From Azoarcus sp. CIB (GTDB lineage: Bacteria > Pseudomonadota > Gammaproteobacteria > Burkholderiales > Rhodocyclaceae): DNA of 64,000 nucleotides. The notes beneath the pieces were generated by a model that searched no databases, was not told the origin of the DNA, and worked only from the letters and a program-made list of their open reading frames with translations. How positions within the stretch are numbered: position 1 is the first letter of the stretch; the number at the start of each line of letters is the position of its first letter. This document shows positions 48,553 to 57,043 of this stretch, piece after piece. Both the position numbers and the translations under genes were made by a program. The DNA lies in the NCBI RefSeq assembly GCF_001190925.1, contig NZ_CP011072.1, positions 1,116,001 to 1,180,000 of the forward strand, given 5' to 3'.

Positions 48553-48898
48553 GTCGGGGCAGGGGGAAAGCGATGTTTCAGTCTATCGTTTTTTCAGATG
48601 GCAATATCGCAATTATGAAATTTGCAGATTCGTCGGCCTGAGGTCTAATGGCAACAACTGATCTGCACCGACGCTTCCGGCCACAAGCCGGGATGCTCCA
48701 GCCAGACCCGGCTCCGGTTGGTCCGATCAGGCGCTTTTTTACCGCAAGCGTCGCCCCGACAGGGGATCGATCAAGGGCAGGCCGGCACGTCCGGGCTGCC
48801 CTTGTTTTTTGGCCTACGGCATGACGTCTTCGTGCATCACGCCCCGGGGCACACACCGATTTGCGAGCGGCAAAGCGCACTACTGGCCGGCACTGCGG
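48553..48898. other. 346-base non-coding region upstream of the LysR gene
   Basis: It contains the probable LysR promoter/operator region at its left end (AT-rich, 48580-48650) and a rightward terminator at 48772-48810. No gene reads into that terminator. No coding frame in it looks real. Confidence 0.5.
48772..48810 (+). terminator. Rho-independent terminator with no gene in front of it
   Basis: A 9-bp stem CAAGGGCAG (48772-48780) with CTGCCCTTG (48796-48804), a GC-rich 15-base loop, then TTTTTT (48805-48810). The polarity is rightward. The nearest rightward gene lies far upstream, so the gene it served may have been lost. Confidence 0.65.
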
Positions 48899-49804
48899 TC
48901 AGACGTTGCGAAGGAAGTCCTCCGGACGCTGCTCGATCAGGTCCCGGATGAAGTCCCACACGACGCGGACGCGCTTGATCCGCAGCAGGTCTTCAGGCGC
49001 GGCGATCCATAGGGTGCGGGTCACGAGCGACTGTCCGGGGAATACGCAGACCAGGTCGTCGGACAGATCGGCGACGAAAGGCGACAAGGCCACGAGTCCC
49101 ATTCCCGCTGCCGCGGCCTCGCGCTGGGCAAGTATGCTGGTGGAGGTGAAGATCCTCCTGGGATGGGGTGTGAGCTCATCCAGGACCCGGAACAGGCCGC
49201 TGAGCGAGCCGTCGTGGATGTAGTCGACGAAGTCGTGTTCGGCGATGTCGCTCAACTGGCGGATGGGCGGGTGGGCGTCGCGGTAGCCGGGCGAGCAGTA
49301 GATGGAAAAGTCGACATCGGTCAGCCGCGCGACCTTGTAGCGTCCGACCTCGGGAGGGTCCAGGGTGATCAGGATCTCGACCTCGCGCGTGACCAGGCTC
49401 GGATACTGGGGCTGGGGCATCAGCTGGACATGTAGTTCGGGGTGCTCGCGTTGCAGTTTCGCCAGGCCGGGTGCAATCAGGTGGATGCCCACGCCCTCGG
49501 GCGTACCGACGCGCACCGATCCCTTCACCCGCACCCCCAGACCCGCGCTCTCCTCGATGGCTTCGAGCAGGGCGCTTTCCATTCTTTCCGCATGCGGGAT
49601 GAGCGCGTGGCCGGCATCGGTCAGCAAATACCCGGTACGGCGGCGATCGAACAGAACTACGCTGAGATTGGCCTCCAGCCGGTCGATGCGGCGCGAGACC
49701 GTGGAGTGTTCGATCCCCAGCCGCTCGCCTGCGAGCGAAATCGTGCCCAGGCGAGCGACCGCGAGGAAGATGCGCAGGTCGTTCCAGTCAGGCAGGGAGT
49801 CCAT
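48899..49804 (-). CDS. LysR-family transcription regulator, divergent from the AliA-like ligase
   Basis: A 301-residue protein. The ATG at 49804 begins MDSLPDWNDLRIFLAVARLG; the helix-turn-helix is ISLAGERLGIEHSTVSRRIDRLE and the frame further upstream is unrelated. The effector domain follows (VRVGTPEGVGIHLIAPGLAKL). It is divergently arranged, 162 bases from the CoA-ligase gene, the usual layout for a LysR protein controlling its neighbour. The gap contains TTGTGCATTGATGCACA, a TGCAT-centred imperfect palindrome near 49812-49828, a possible binding site. Confidence 0.9.
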   Translation of the reverse strand: MDSLPDWNDLRIFLAVARLGTISLAGERLGIEHSTVSRRIDRLEANLSVVLFDRRRTGYLLTDAGHALIPHAERMESALLEAIEESAGLGVRVKGSVRVGTPEGVGIHLIAPGLAKLQREHPELHVQLMPQPQYPSLVTREVEILITLDPPEVGRYKVARLTDVDFSIYCSPGYRDAHPPIRQLSDIAEHDFVDYIHDGSLSGLFRVLDELTPHPRRIFTSTSILAQREAAAAGMGLVALSPFVADLSDDLVCVFPGQSLVTRTLWIAAPEDLLRIKRVRVVWDFIRDLIEQRPEDFLRNV

Positions 49805-49966
49805 GCGCACTATTGTGCATTGATGCACAGGGCGTGTGCAACTTCTTGCTTTGGCGAGGGAAATTCGAGCCCGATAATCCGCCAGAACAGGGTCGTGTGC
49901 GTCGTCCAATGCGCGATGTTGCACCGGATCGACCGCACTCGCTTCATACCAACAAGGAGACAAGCA

Positions 49967-51622
49967 ATGGACTTCGACGCAGTCTTGCTACCCCCCCGCC
50001 GTGCCGCCTGCATTGCCGCGGGCCTGTGGCCCGATCGCACGATCAACGACGAACTCGAGGTGTGCGTCAGCACATTCCCCGACAAGATTGCGCTGACCGC
50101 GATGCGCGCGGAAGACGGTGAAGTGCGGCGGTTTACGTACCGCGAGCTGGCCGCGCTGGCCGATCGCGTCGCCGTCGGTCTGTCGCGCCTGGGTGTGGGC
50201 CGCAACGACGTGGTGGCGATGCAGCTGCCGAACTGGTGGCAGTTCACGGTGGTGTATCTGGCGTGCGCGCGCATCGGCGCGGTGATCAATCCGCTGATGC
50301 CGATCTTCCGCGAGCGCGAGCTGTCCTTCATGCTCGGCCATGGCGAGGCGAAGGTGCTGATCGTGCCGAAGACCTTCCGCGGCTTCGACCACGAGGCGAT
50401 GGCACGCGGGCTGCAGCCGAGCCTGCCGGCATTGAAGCGCATCGTCGTCATCGACAGCGATGGCCCGGACTCCTTCGACGCGCTGCTCACGGCGCCGGCC
50501 TGGGAGAAGGAACCCGATGCCGCGGACATCCTGACGCGCAGCCGGCCGGGCCCCGACGACATCACGATGCTGATGTACACGTCCGGCACCACCGGCGAGC
50601 CGAAGGGCGCGATGCATTCGACCAACACGGTGATGGCGAACCTCGTGCAGTACGCCCGTCAGCTGCGCCTGGATCACGACGATGTCGTGCTCATGGCCTC
50701 GCCGATGGCGCACCAGACGGGCGCGGCGTACGGAATGATGCTGCCGATCCTGCTGCACGGGCGTTCGGTGATCCTCGACAAGTGGGAGCCGGCGAAGGCG
50801 GTCGAGCTGATCCGGGCGGAGGGCGCGACCTTCACGATGGCCTCGACGCCCTTCCTGACCGACCTGACGAAGACCGTGCAGGAACTGGGACTGCCGGTGC
50901 CGACCCTGAGAAGCTTCCTGTGCTCCGGCGCGCCGATTCCCCCTCCGCTGGTCGAGCAGGCGCGCAAGGTCCTCGGCACCAAGATCGTGTCGGCCTGGGG
51001 CATGACCGAAATCGGCGTGATCACGATGATCGGCCTCGATGACGATGACGAACGCGCCTATACGACCGACGGCAAGGTGATCCACGGCGCCGAGGTCCGC
51101 ATCGTCGACGACGCGGCCGTCGAGCTGCCGCGCGGAGAGGTCGGTCGCCTTGTCGTGCGCACGTGCTCGGCCTTCGGCGGCTACCTCAAGCGGCCGCAAT
51201 GGAACAACGTCGATGCCGACGGCTGGCTCGACTCGGGCGATGTCGCGAAGATGGACGAGCAAGGCTACATCCGCATCAGCGGCCGCAACAAGGACGTGAT
51301 CATCCGCGGCGGCGAGAACATTCCGGTGTTCGAGATCGAGTCCCTTCTGTATCGGCATCCGGCCGTCGAGCAGGTGGCGATTGTCGCCTACCCGGACGAG
51401 CGCCTCGGCGAGCGCTGTTGCGCCGTCATCGCACCCAAGGCCGGCCAGACGATCGACTTCGCGTCGATGGTCGACTTCCTGAAGGCGCAGAAGGTCGCCA
51501 TGCAGTACATCCCCGAGCGCCTGATCGTGCGCGAGACGATGCCCTCGACGGCGACCGGGAAGATCCAGAAGTTCAAGTTGCGCGAGTTGCTGCGCGAGGA
51601 GCTGAGCCTCCCCCAGCGATAA
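49967..51622 (+). CDS. aliA: AliA-like cyclohexanecarboxylate-type acyl-CoA ligase
   Basis: A 551-residue AMP-forming ligase. AAGGAG (49954-49959) fixes the ATG at 49967. Motifs are MYTSGTTGEPKG, MASPMAHQTG, SAWGMTEIG, DSGDVAKMD and STATGKIQKFK. The N-terminal MDFDAVLLPPRRAA and the order of conserved segments resemble AliA (cyclohexanecarboxylate-CoA ligase) of Rhodopseudomonas. The substrate is probably an alicyclic or short carboxylate, but related medium-chain ligases are hard to separate by eye. CBS and permease genes follow on the same strand. Confidence 0.82.
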   Translation: MDFDAVLLPPRRAACIAAGLWPDRTINDELEVCVSTFPDKIALTAMRAEDGEVRRFTYRELAALADRVAVGLSRLGVGRNDVVAMQLPNWWQFTVVYLACARIGAVINPLMPIFRERELSFMLGHGEAKVLIVPKTFRGFDHEAMARGLQPSLPALKRIVVIDSDGPDSFDALLTAPAWEKEPDAADILTRSRPGPDDITMLMYTSGTTGEPKGAMHSTNTVMANLVQYARQLRLDHDDVVLMASPMAHQTGAAYGMMLPILLHGRSVILDKWEPAKAVELIRAEGATFTMASTPFLTDLTKTVQELGLPVPTLRSFLCSGAPIPPPLVEQARKVLGTKIVSAWGMTEIGVITMIGLDDDDERAYTTDGKVIHGAEVRIVDDAAVELPRGEVGRLVVRTCSAFGGYLKRPQWNNVDADGWLDSGDVAKMDEQGYIRISGRNKDVIIRGGENIPVFEIESLLYRHPAVEQVAIVAYPDERLGERCCAVIAPKAGQTIDFASMVDFLKAQKVAMQYIPERLIVRETMPSTATGKIQKFKLRELLREELSLPQR

Positions 51623-51697
51623 GCGGTCATGCCCCGTTCGAACATCCACGGGAAAACAAGCGATGTTCGAGAACACATACAAGGTAGGAGACAAAGA

Positions 51698-52165
51698 ATG
51701 GAAAAGACCGTGAAGACGGCCCGGCAATTGGTGACGGAGGTCGGGGCCGGCGTGGTTTCGGTCGGGCCGAACGAGCCCGTGATGGCGGTGTTGCAGGCGA
51801 TGGCCGACAACGGCGTCAACGGCGTGCTGGTCATCGACAACGGGCAATTGCTCGGTATCGTCACCGAGCGCGACTACGCCTTGAAGGTGGAACTGAAGGG
51901 CCGCACGGCCAGGGAGACCCGGGCGCACGAGATCATGACGAGCGAGGTGATCTGCGCCTCGGCGGATGACTCCTGCGAGCGCTGCATGGAAGTCATGCAC
52001 CGCGAGTGGGTACGTCATCTCCCGGTGATGGAGCAGGGCAAGGTGATCGGCGTGCTTTTCTTGCGCGACGTGCTGGAGGAAGTGGTCGCCGAGGACGAGC
52101 ACCTCATCAAGGATCTCGAGCGCGAGCGCATCGAGTCCAGCGGTGCCACCGGCGGCAACTACTGA
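51698..52165 (+). CDS. Paired-CBS-domain protein
   Basis: A 155-residue protein made of two CBS repeats: AGVVSVGPNEPVMAVLQAMADNGVNGVLVID...GIVTERDYA and EVICASADDSCERCMEVMHREWVRHLPVME...GVLFLRDVL. Such modules bind AMP, ATP or SAM and adjust partner proteins. TAGGAG lies upstream. Placed between the ligase and permease genes it may sense adenylate charge for one of them (inference). Confidence 0.88.
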   Translation: MEKTVKTARQLVTEVGAGVVSVGPNEPVMAVLQAMADNGVNGVLVIDNGQLLGIVTERDYALKVELKGRTARETRAHEIMTSEVICASADDSCERCMEVMHREWVRHLPVMEQGKVIGVLFLRDVLEEVVAEDEHLIKDLERERIESSGATGGNY

Positions 52166-52198
52166 CCGCGCCCTCCCACTCCACATCGGGTTCTCGAA

Positions 52199-53593
52199 AT
52201 GTACGAATTCATCGTAATCCTGGCGGCGCTCGTCTTTCTGATGTTCGTCGCGTACCGCGGTTTCAGTGTCATCATTTTCGCCCCTGTCGCCGCCCTCGGC
52301 GCAGTGCTGTTCACCGATCCGTCGCTGGTGCCGGCCATGTTCACCAGCGTGTTCATGGACAAGATGGCCGGCTTCATCAAGCTCTACTTCCCGGTCTTTC
52401 TGCTGGGAGCGGTGTTCGGCAAGGTCGTCGAGCTGTCCGGCTTCTCGAAGTCGATCGTCTCCGCGGTGATCAAGCTTGTCGGGCGCGACCGGGCGATGTT
52501 CTCCATCGTGCTCGTCTCCGCCATCCTCACTTACGGCGGGGTATCGGTGTTCGTGGTGGTGTTCGCGGTCTATCCGTTCGCCGCCGAGATGTTCAGGCAG
52601 AGCGGCATTCCGAAACGGCTCCTGCCGGGAACGATCGCCCTTGGGGCCTTCAGCTTCACCATGGATGCGATGCCCGGCACGCCGCAGATCCAGAACATCA
52701 TCCCCTCGGCCTTCTTCAAGACCAATGCCTGGGCGGCCCCCTGGCTCGGCGTCGTCGGCTCGGTCTTCATCCTGCTGGTGGGTCTCACCTATCTGACCTG
52801 GCGGCGCAAGCAGGCGGCGGCGCGGAACGAAGGCTATGGCGAGGGTCACCACAATGAGCCCGAGCCCTTCGCCGGCGAGGCCCTGCCCAACCCCTGGATC
52901 GCCATCCTGCCCCTGCTCGCGGTGGGCGTGCTGAACCGGGTTTTCGGCGCGTGGATTCCGCAGCTGTATGGCAGCACCCACGAAATGGCGCTGGCCGCGG
53001 GCGGCAAACCCGTCGTCACGGAGGTCTCCAAGGTCGCTGCCATCTGGGCGGTGGAGGCGGCGCTGCTGGTGGGCATTCTCACCGTGCTGGCGTTCTCGTT
53101 CAGGACGGTGAAGGCGAAGTTCGCCGAAGGGACCAAGGCGGCGGTGTCGGGTACGCTGCTGGCGTCGATGAACACGGCTTCGGAATATGGCTTCGGTGCC
53201 GTGATCGCCATCCTGCCGGGCTTTCTCATTGTCGCCGATGCACTTAAGGCCATCCCCAACCCGCTGATCAACGAGGCGATCACGGTCACCACGCTGGCCG
53301 GCATAACCGGCTCGGCCACGGGCGGCATGAGCATCGCGCTGGCAGCGATGTCGGAGCAGTTCATCGCTGCGGCCAACGTCGCCGGTATCCCGATGGAAGT
53401 CCTGCACCGAATCGCTTCGATGGCCAGTGGCGGCATGGATACCCTTCCGCATAACGGCGCGATCATCACGCTGCTGGCGGTCACCGGCCTCACCCACCGG
53501 CAGGCCTACGGCGACATCTTCGCCATTACCTGCATCAAGACCCTGGCGGTGTTCGTGGTCATCGCCTTCTTCTACCTGACCGGGCTGTACTGA
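52199..53593 (+). CDS. GntP-family permease
   Basis: A 464-residue inner-membrane proton symporter with 12 or more hydrophobic helices. The TYGGVSVFVVVFAVYPFA segment and DAMPGTPQIQNIIPS are GntP-family marks; known members carry gluconate, lactate or hydroxybutyrate. It lies 33 bases after the CBS gene. It probably imports the carboxylate activated by the AliA-like ligase. A cytoplasmic basic loop follows the sixth or seventh helix. Confidence 0.88.
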   Translation: MYEFIVILAALVFLMFVAYRGFSVIIFAPVAALGAVLFTDPSLVPAMFTSVFMDKMAGFIKLYFPVFLLGAVFGKVVELSGFSKSIVSAVIKLVGRDRAMFSIVLVSAILTYGGVSVFVVVFAVYPFAAEMFRQSGIPKRLLPGTIALGAFSFTMDAMPGTPQIQNIIPSAFFKTNAWAAPWLGVVGSVFILLVGLTYLTWRRKQAAARNEGYGEGHHNEPEPFAGEALPNPWIAILPLLAVGVLNRVFGAWIPQLYGSTHEMALAAGGKPVVTEVSKVAAIWAVEAALLVGILTVLAFSFRTVKAKFAEGTKAAVSGTLLASMNTASEYGFGAVIAILPGFLIVADALKAIPNPLINEAITVTTLAGITGSATGGMSIALAAMSEQFIAAANVAGIPMEVLHRIASMASGGMDTLPHNGAIITLLAVTGLTHRQAYGDIFAITCIKTLAVFVVIAFFYLTGLY

Positions 53594-53630
53594 GCACTGC
53601 GTTCGCCGCAATAAGGTAGAGGAAACGGAC

Positions 53631-53696
53631 ACGCGGACCCTCCGTAGCTCGTGTGACGCCGCCGGCGTTCCACGGGATGCGGAGGGTCCGCGTTTT
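53631..53696 (+). terminator. Long terminator hairpin after the ligase/CBS/permease unit
   Basis: A 14-bp stem ACGCGGACCCTCCG (53631-53644) with CGGAGGGTCCGCGT (53680-53693), followed by TTTT. The 35-base loop is unusually long and contains a smaller GCCGCCGGC palindrome. It lies 38 bases after the permease stop. Confidence 0.65.
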
Positions 53697-53794
53697 CGGC
53701 GTCGAATTTCCCGAGCGTCGCGGCACTCGCAGGGCATTCCCGCGGTCACAGCTTGCGGAGGCCGTGCTTCGGCCGTTTTGCGGAGGAAGGACGC

Positions 53795-54760
53795 ATGTCC
53801 AGCCCGTCGTCCCCGATGATGCCCGCTGGCGGAATGACGCGAGCGCAGTTCCTGCGGCTTGCGGCGGGCGCGGCTGCGGTCCTTGTCGTCGGCGGCCGGG
53901 CGAAGGCCCAGGCGCCGGGCGAGTCTTCCGGAGGTGCGATGCCGACGCGCCCGATTCCTTCGACCCAGGAGCGACTGCCCGTCGTCGGGCTGGGCACGTA
54001 CGTGGGTTTCGACGTCCCGCGCGACTCGGCGGAGTATCGGCGCTTACCCGAGGTGTTGCGGACCTTGTTCGCGGCCGGCGGGTCGGTGATCGATACCTCG
54101 CCGATGTACGGGCGGGCCGAGGCCGTGACGGGCGAACTGCTCGCTACGGGTGGACTGCGCAGCAAGGCCTTCGTCGCGACCAAGGTGTGGACGCACGGGC
54201 GGGCCGAGGGTATCCGGCAGATGCAGGAGTCGATGCGGCTGCTGCAGGTGGAGCGCCTGGACCTGATGCAGGTGCATAACCTGGTCGATTGGCGGGTGCA
54301 TCTGTCGACGCTGCGCGACTGGAAGGCCGAGGGGCGCGTGCGCTATATCGGTATCACGCATTACACGCAGGGCGCCTATGGCGAGCTCGAGGCGGTGATG
54401 CGCGAGGCGCAATTCGATTTCGTGCAGGTCAATTATTCGGTCGGCGAAGCGGCGGCGGAGCGGCGCATCCTGCCGCTGGCGGCCGAACGCGGCATGGCGG
54501 TGCTGGTCAACCGGCCCTTCGGCGGCGGCCGCGTGCTGCGCCGCCTGCGCGACCGGCCGCTGCCGCCGTGGGCGGCGGAGATCGGCGCGACGAGCTGGGC
54601 GCAGGTGCTGCTGAAGTTCGTGCTGAGCCATCCGGCGGTGACGTGCGCGATTCCGGGCACCGGGCGGCCGGAGCATATGGCGGACAACGTGCGTGCGGCG
54701 ACCGGCGCGCTCCCCGACGCGGCGTTCTGGAAACGCCATGTCGATTCGATCGGCGCCTGA
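53795..54760 (+). CDS. Exported aldo/keto reductase
   Basis: A 321-residue protein from the ATG at 53795 (GGAGGAAGG upstream). The N-terminus MTRAQFLRLAAGAAAVLVVGG resembles a Tat signal but has TR in place of RR; cleavage is likely after AQA. The (beta/alpha)8 reductase follows: catalytic Asp and Tyr in IDTSPMYGRAE, Lys in VATKVW, His in QVHNLVDW, and an NADPH site near AIPGTGRPEH. Oxidoreductases of this kind are exported with cofactor bound. It is followed by another exported dinucleotide-binding protein. Confidence 0.82.
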   Translation: MSSPSSPMMPAGGMTRAQFLRLAAGAAAVLVVGGRAKAQAPGESSGGAMPTRPIPSTQERLPVVGLGTYVGFDVPRDSAEYRRLPEVLRTLFAAGGSVIDTSPMYGRAEAVTGELLATGGLRSKAFVATKVWTHGRAEGIRQMQESMRLLQVERLDLMQVHNLVDWRVHLSTLRDWKAEGRVRYIGITHYTQGAYGELEAVMREAQFDFVQVNYSVGEAAAERRILPLAAERGMAVLVNRPFGGGRVLRRLRDRPLPPWAAEIGATSWAQVLLKFVLSHPAVTCAIPGTGRPEHMADNVRAATGALPDAAFWKRHVDSIGA

Positions 54761-54817
54761 GCCGTGGGGCAGGGCGCTGCGGGCCGTGCGGCCCGGTTTC
54801 ATGCTGCGGAGGCAAGG

Positions 54818-55579
54818 ATGATTGCGCAAATCCGGTCCCATTTTCAGCCCGCTTTCCCGCCCGATCGTCGCCGCCGCGTGCTGATCTTCGCCGCGCTGGC
54901 GACGGCCGCGCTGGCCGCGTTGCCGCGTTTCGCGATCGGCGCGTCGGACCGTTTGCGTATCGGCATCATCGGCACCGGGCGGATCGGCGGCGCGCTGGCG
55001 GAGCTGTGGGCGAAGGCCGGTTACGAGCTGCTGATCTCCTCGCGCCATCCCGACGACCTGAAACCGCTCGCGGCGCGTCTGGGCGCCCACGTGCGGGTGG
55101 GAACGCCGCGCGAGGCGGCGGAGTTCGGCGATGTCGTGCTGATCGCGGTGCCGTACGGGGCGCTGCCGCAGGTGGGGCGCGACTACGCGGGGCTGATGGC
55201 GCGGAAGGTGGTGCTGGAAACCGGCAATCCGCGGCGCGAGCGCGACGGGCCGATGGCGACGCCGGCTTTGGAGCGGGGCACCGGGGTGGCGTCGGCCGAA
55301 TACCTGCCGGGCGTGCGCCTGGTGCGGGCCTTTACGTCGGTGCCGTATCTGGCGCTGCGCAGCGAGGCGCATCGCAGCGGCGAGCGCGTCGGGGTGCCGC
55401 TGGCGGCGGACGACCATGACGCGCTGGCGGTTGCCGCGCGGCTGGTCGAGGAGGCGGGCTTCGAGCCGGTGGCGGTCGGCGGGCTGGCGCGCGCCAAGGA
55501 TTTCGACGTCGGTTCGCCGGTGTTCGGCCGGGCGCTGACGGCGCGCGAGTTGCGGCAGGCGCTAGGCGTGGCGCACTGA
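54818..55579 (+). CDS. Exported/membrane-anchored Rossmann oxidoreductase (F420-NADP reductase-like)
   Basis: A 253-residue protein from the ATG at 54818 (GGAGGC upstream). The N-terminal RRRRVLIFAALATAALAALP after a polar start is a Tat-like signal or anchor. The Rossmann motif is IGIIGTGRIGGALA, and SSRHPDDL provides an NADP-type phosphate site. It resembles NAD(P)-binding NPD/F420-oxidoreductase-like proteins (DVVLIAVPYGALP; VRAFTSVPYLALR). It lies 57 bases after the aldo/keto reductase gene and 13 before the next; the three are probably one operon. Confidence 0.78.
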   Translation: MIAQIRSHFQPAFPPDRRRRVLIFAALATAALAALPRFAIGASDRLRIGIIGTGRIGGALAELWAKAGYELLISSRHPDDLKPLAARLGAHVRVGTPREAAEFGDVVLIAVPYGALPQVGRDYAGLMARKVVLETGNPRRERDGPMATPALERGTGVASAEYLPGVRLVRAFTSVPYLALRSEAHRSGERVGVPLAADDHDALAVAARLVEEAGFEPVAVGGLARAKDFDVGSPVFGRALTARELRQALGVAH

Positions 55580-55592
55580 GGGCGGCTGAGCG

Positions 55593-56855
55593 ATGTTCGG
55601 GGCGCTCGTCCGCCGGGTGGTGCCGGTGCGTGAAGGCGAGACGTTGCCCTTGCTGCTCGCGACGGCTTACGGTTTCGCGATCCTGTATTCCTACTACCTG
55701 CTGCGTCCGGTGCGCGACGAGATCGGCGCGGCGGACCGGGGCAACCTGCAGATCCTGTGGACTGCAGTATTCGTCGTGATGCTGCTGGCGGTGCCGCTGT
55801 ATTCGGCGGCCGTGGCGCGCTGGCCGCGGGCGGTGTTCGTGCCGCTGGCGAACCGCTTCTTCGCGGCCAACCTGCTCGTCTTCTATGCCGCTCTGTATCT
55901 GCTGCCCGAGTCCGCACGCGCCTGGATAGACCGCGTGTTCTACGTGTGGGTGAGCGTGTTCGCGCTGTTCGTCGTCACGGTGTTCTGGGGCTTCGTCGCG
56001 GACCTGTTCCGCCATGAACAGGGCAAGCGCCTGTTCGGCTTCATCGCGGTCGGCTCCTCGCTCGGCGGCATCGCGGGTTCGGCGACGACCGCGGTGCTGG
56101 CGCAGCATGTGCCGGTGTTCCTGTTGCTGCTGATGGCGGTGCTGCCGCTGGAGGTGGCGTCGTGGTGCGCGCGCGCACTCGACCGCCACGCGCAGCACGA
56201 GCCGGCCACGCTTGCACGCGAACCGGAGGCGCGCATCGGCGGCAGCGCGTGGAGCGGGGCGCGGCTCGTGTTCCGTTCGCCGGCCTTGCTGCGCATTGCG
56301 CTGTGGCTGCTGCTGATGACCTTCGCCTCGACGATCCTGTACTTCGTGCAGGCGCACATGCTGGGCGAGGCCTACACCGACCGGGCGCTGCGGCGGGTGT
56401 TCCTGGCACGCGTGGACCTCGCCGTGAATGTGCTGACGATCGCGACGCAGATCTTCCTCACGGCCCACATCCTGCGCCGCCTCGGCGTGGGGCTGACGCT
56501 GGCGCTGCTGCCCGCGGTCGCGCTTGTCGGCTTCGTGGTGCTCGGCACGGTGCCGGCGCTGGCCGTGCTGGTGGTCGTGCGCGTGCTGTACGACAGCAGC
56601 CGCCATGCGCTCGCAAAGCCCGCGCGCGAGGTGCTGTTCACGCTGGTGGGCCGCGAGGAGCGCTACAAGGCCAAGGCCTTCATCGATGCGGTGGTGTATC
56701 GCGGCGGCGACCTCGCCAGCGGCTGGATCTACGCCGGGCTCGCGGCGCTGGGCCTGTCGGTCGGCGCCATCGCCCTGGCTGCGGTGCCGGTCGCAGGGGG
56801 CTGGATCCTGGTCGCGCGCCAGCTGGGGCGCTGGGATGAGCATGATCCGACCTGA
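55593..56855 (+). CDS. NTT (ATP/ADP-translocase)-like or MFS membrane transporter
   Basis: A 420-residue protein with about 11-12 hydrophobic helices. The N-terminus VREGETLPLLLATAYGFAILYSYYLLRPVRDEIG resembles the NTP/NDP exchange transporter group also found in free-living bacteria. FRHEQGKRLFGFIAVGSSLGGIAGS and KPAREVLFTLVGREERYKAKAFIDAVVYRGGD are other family-like segments. True nucleotide exchange is unlikely to be its job in a free-living cell. It lies 13 bases after the Rossmann protein gene. Confidence 0.75.
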   Translation: MFGALVRRVVPVREGETLPLLLATAYGFAILYSYYLLRPVRDEIGAADRGNLQILWTAVFVVMLLAVPLYSAAVARWPRAVFVPLANRFFAANLLVFYAALYLLPESARAWIDRVFYVWVSVFALFVVTVFWGFVADLFRHEQGKRLFGFIAVGSSLGGIAGSATTAVLAQHVPVFLLLLMAVLPLEVASWCARALDRHAQHEPATLAREPEARIGGSAWSGARLVFRSPALLRIALWLLLMTFASTILYFVQAHMLGEAYTDRALRRVFLARVDLAVNVLTIATQIFLTAHILRRLGVGLTLALLPAVALVGFVVLGTVPALAVLVVVRVLYDSSRHALAKPAREVLFTLVGREERYKAKAFIDAVVYRGGDLASGWIYAGLAALGLSVGAIALAAVPVAGGWILVARQLGRWDEHDPT

Positions 56856-57043
56856 ATCCCGTCTGGCGGGGCTGCAGCGTTGAGGATTTCACCGAGTCGT
56901 CGGCCGCAAGATGTTATTTTCCATCCGTTAACAATAAAGGCAGTCGTGCCGAAGCGGATCTGTTGCACATGCACTGCCATCGATGTCCCGATTCCGGGCG
57001 CCCCCGACAATTTCCGTCAGACCAATCATTGCCAGGGTCTTGA

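Noticed and set aside
49988-53749. A 1253-codon open frame on the minus strand
   Set aside because: It is antisense to the AliA-like, CBS and GntP genes and is His/Arg/Asp-rich with no domain. The plus-strand genes explain the region.
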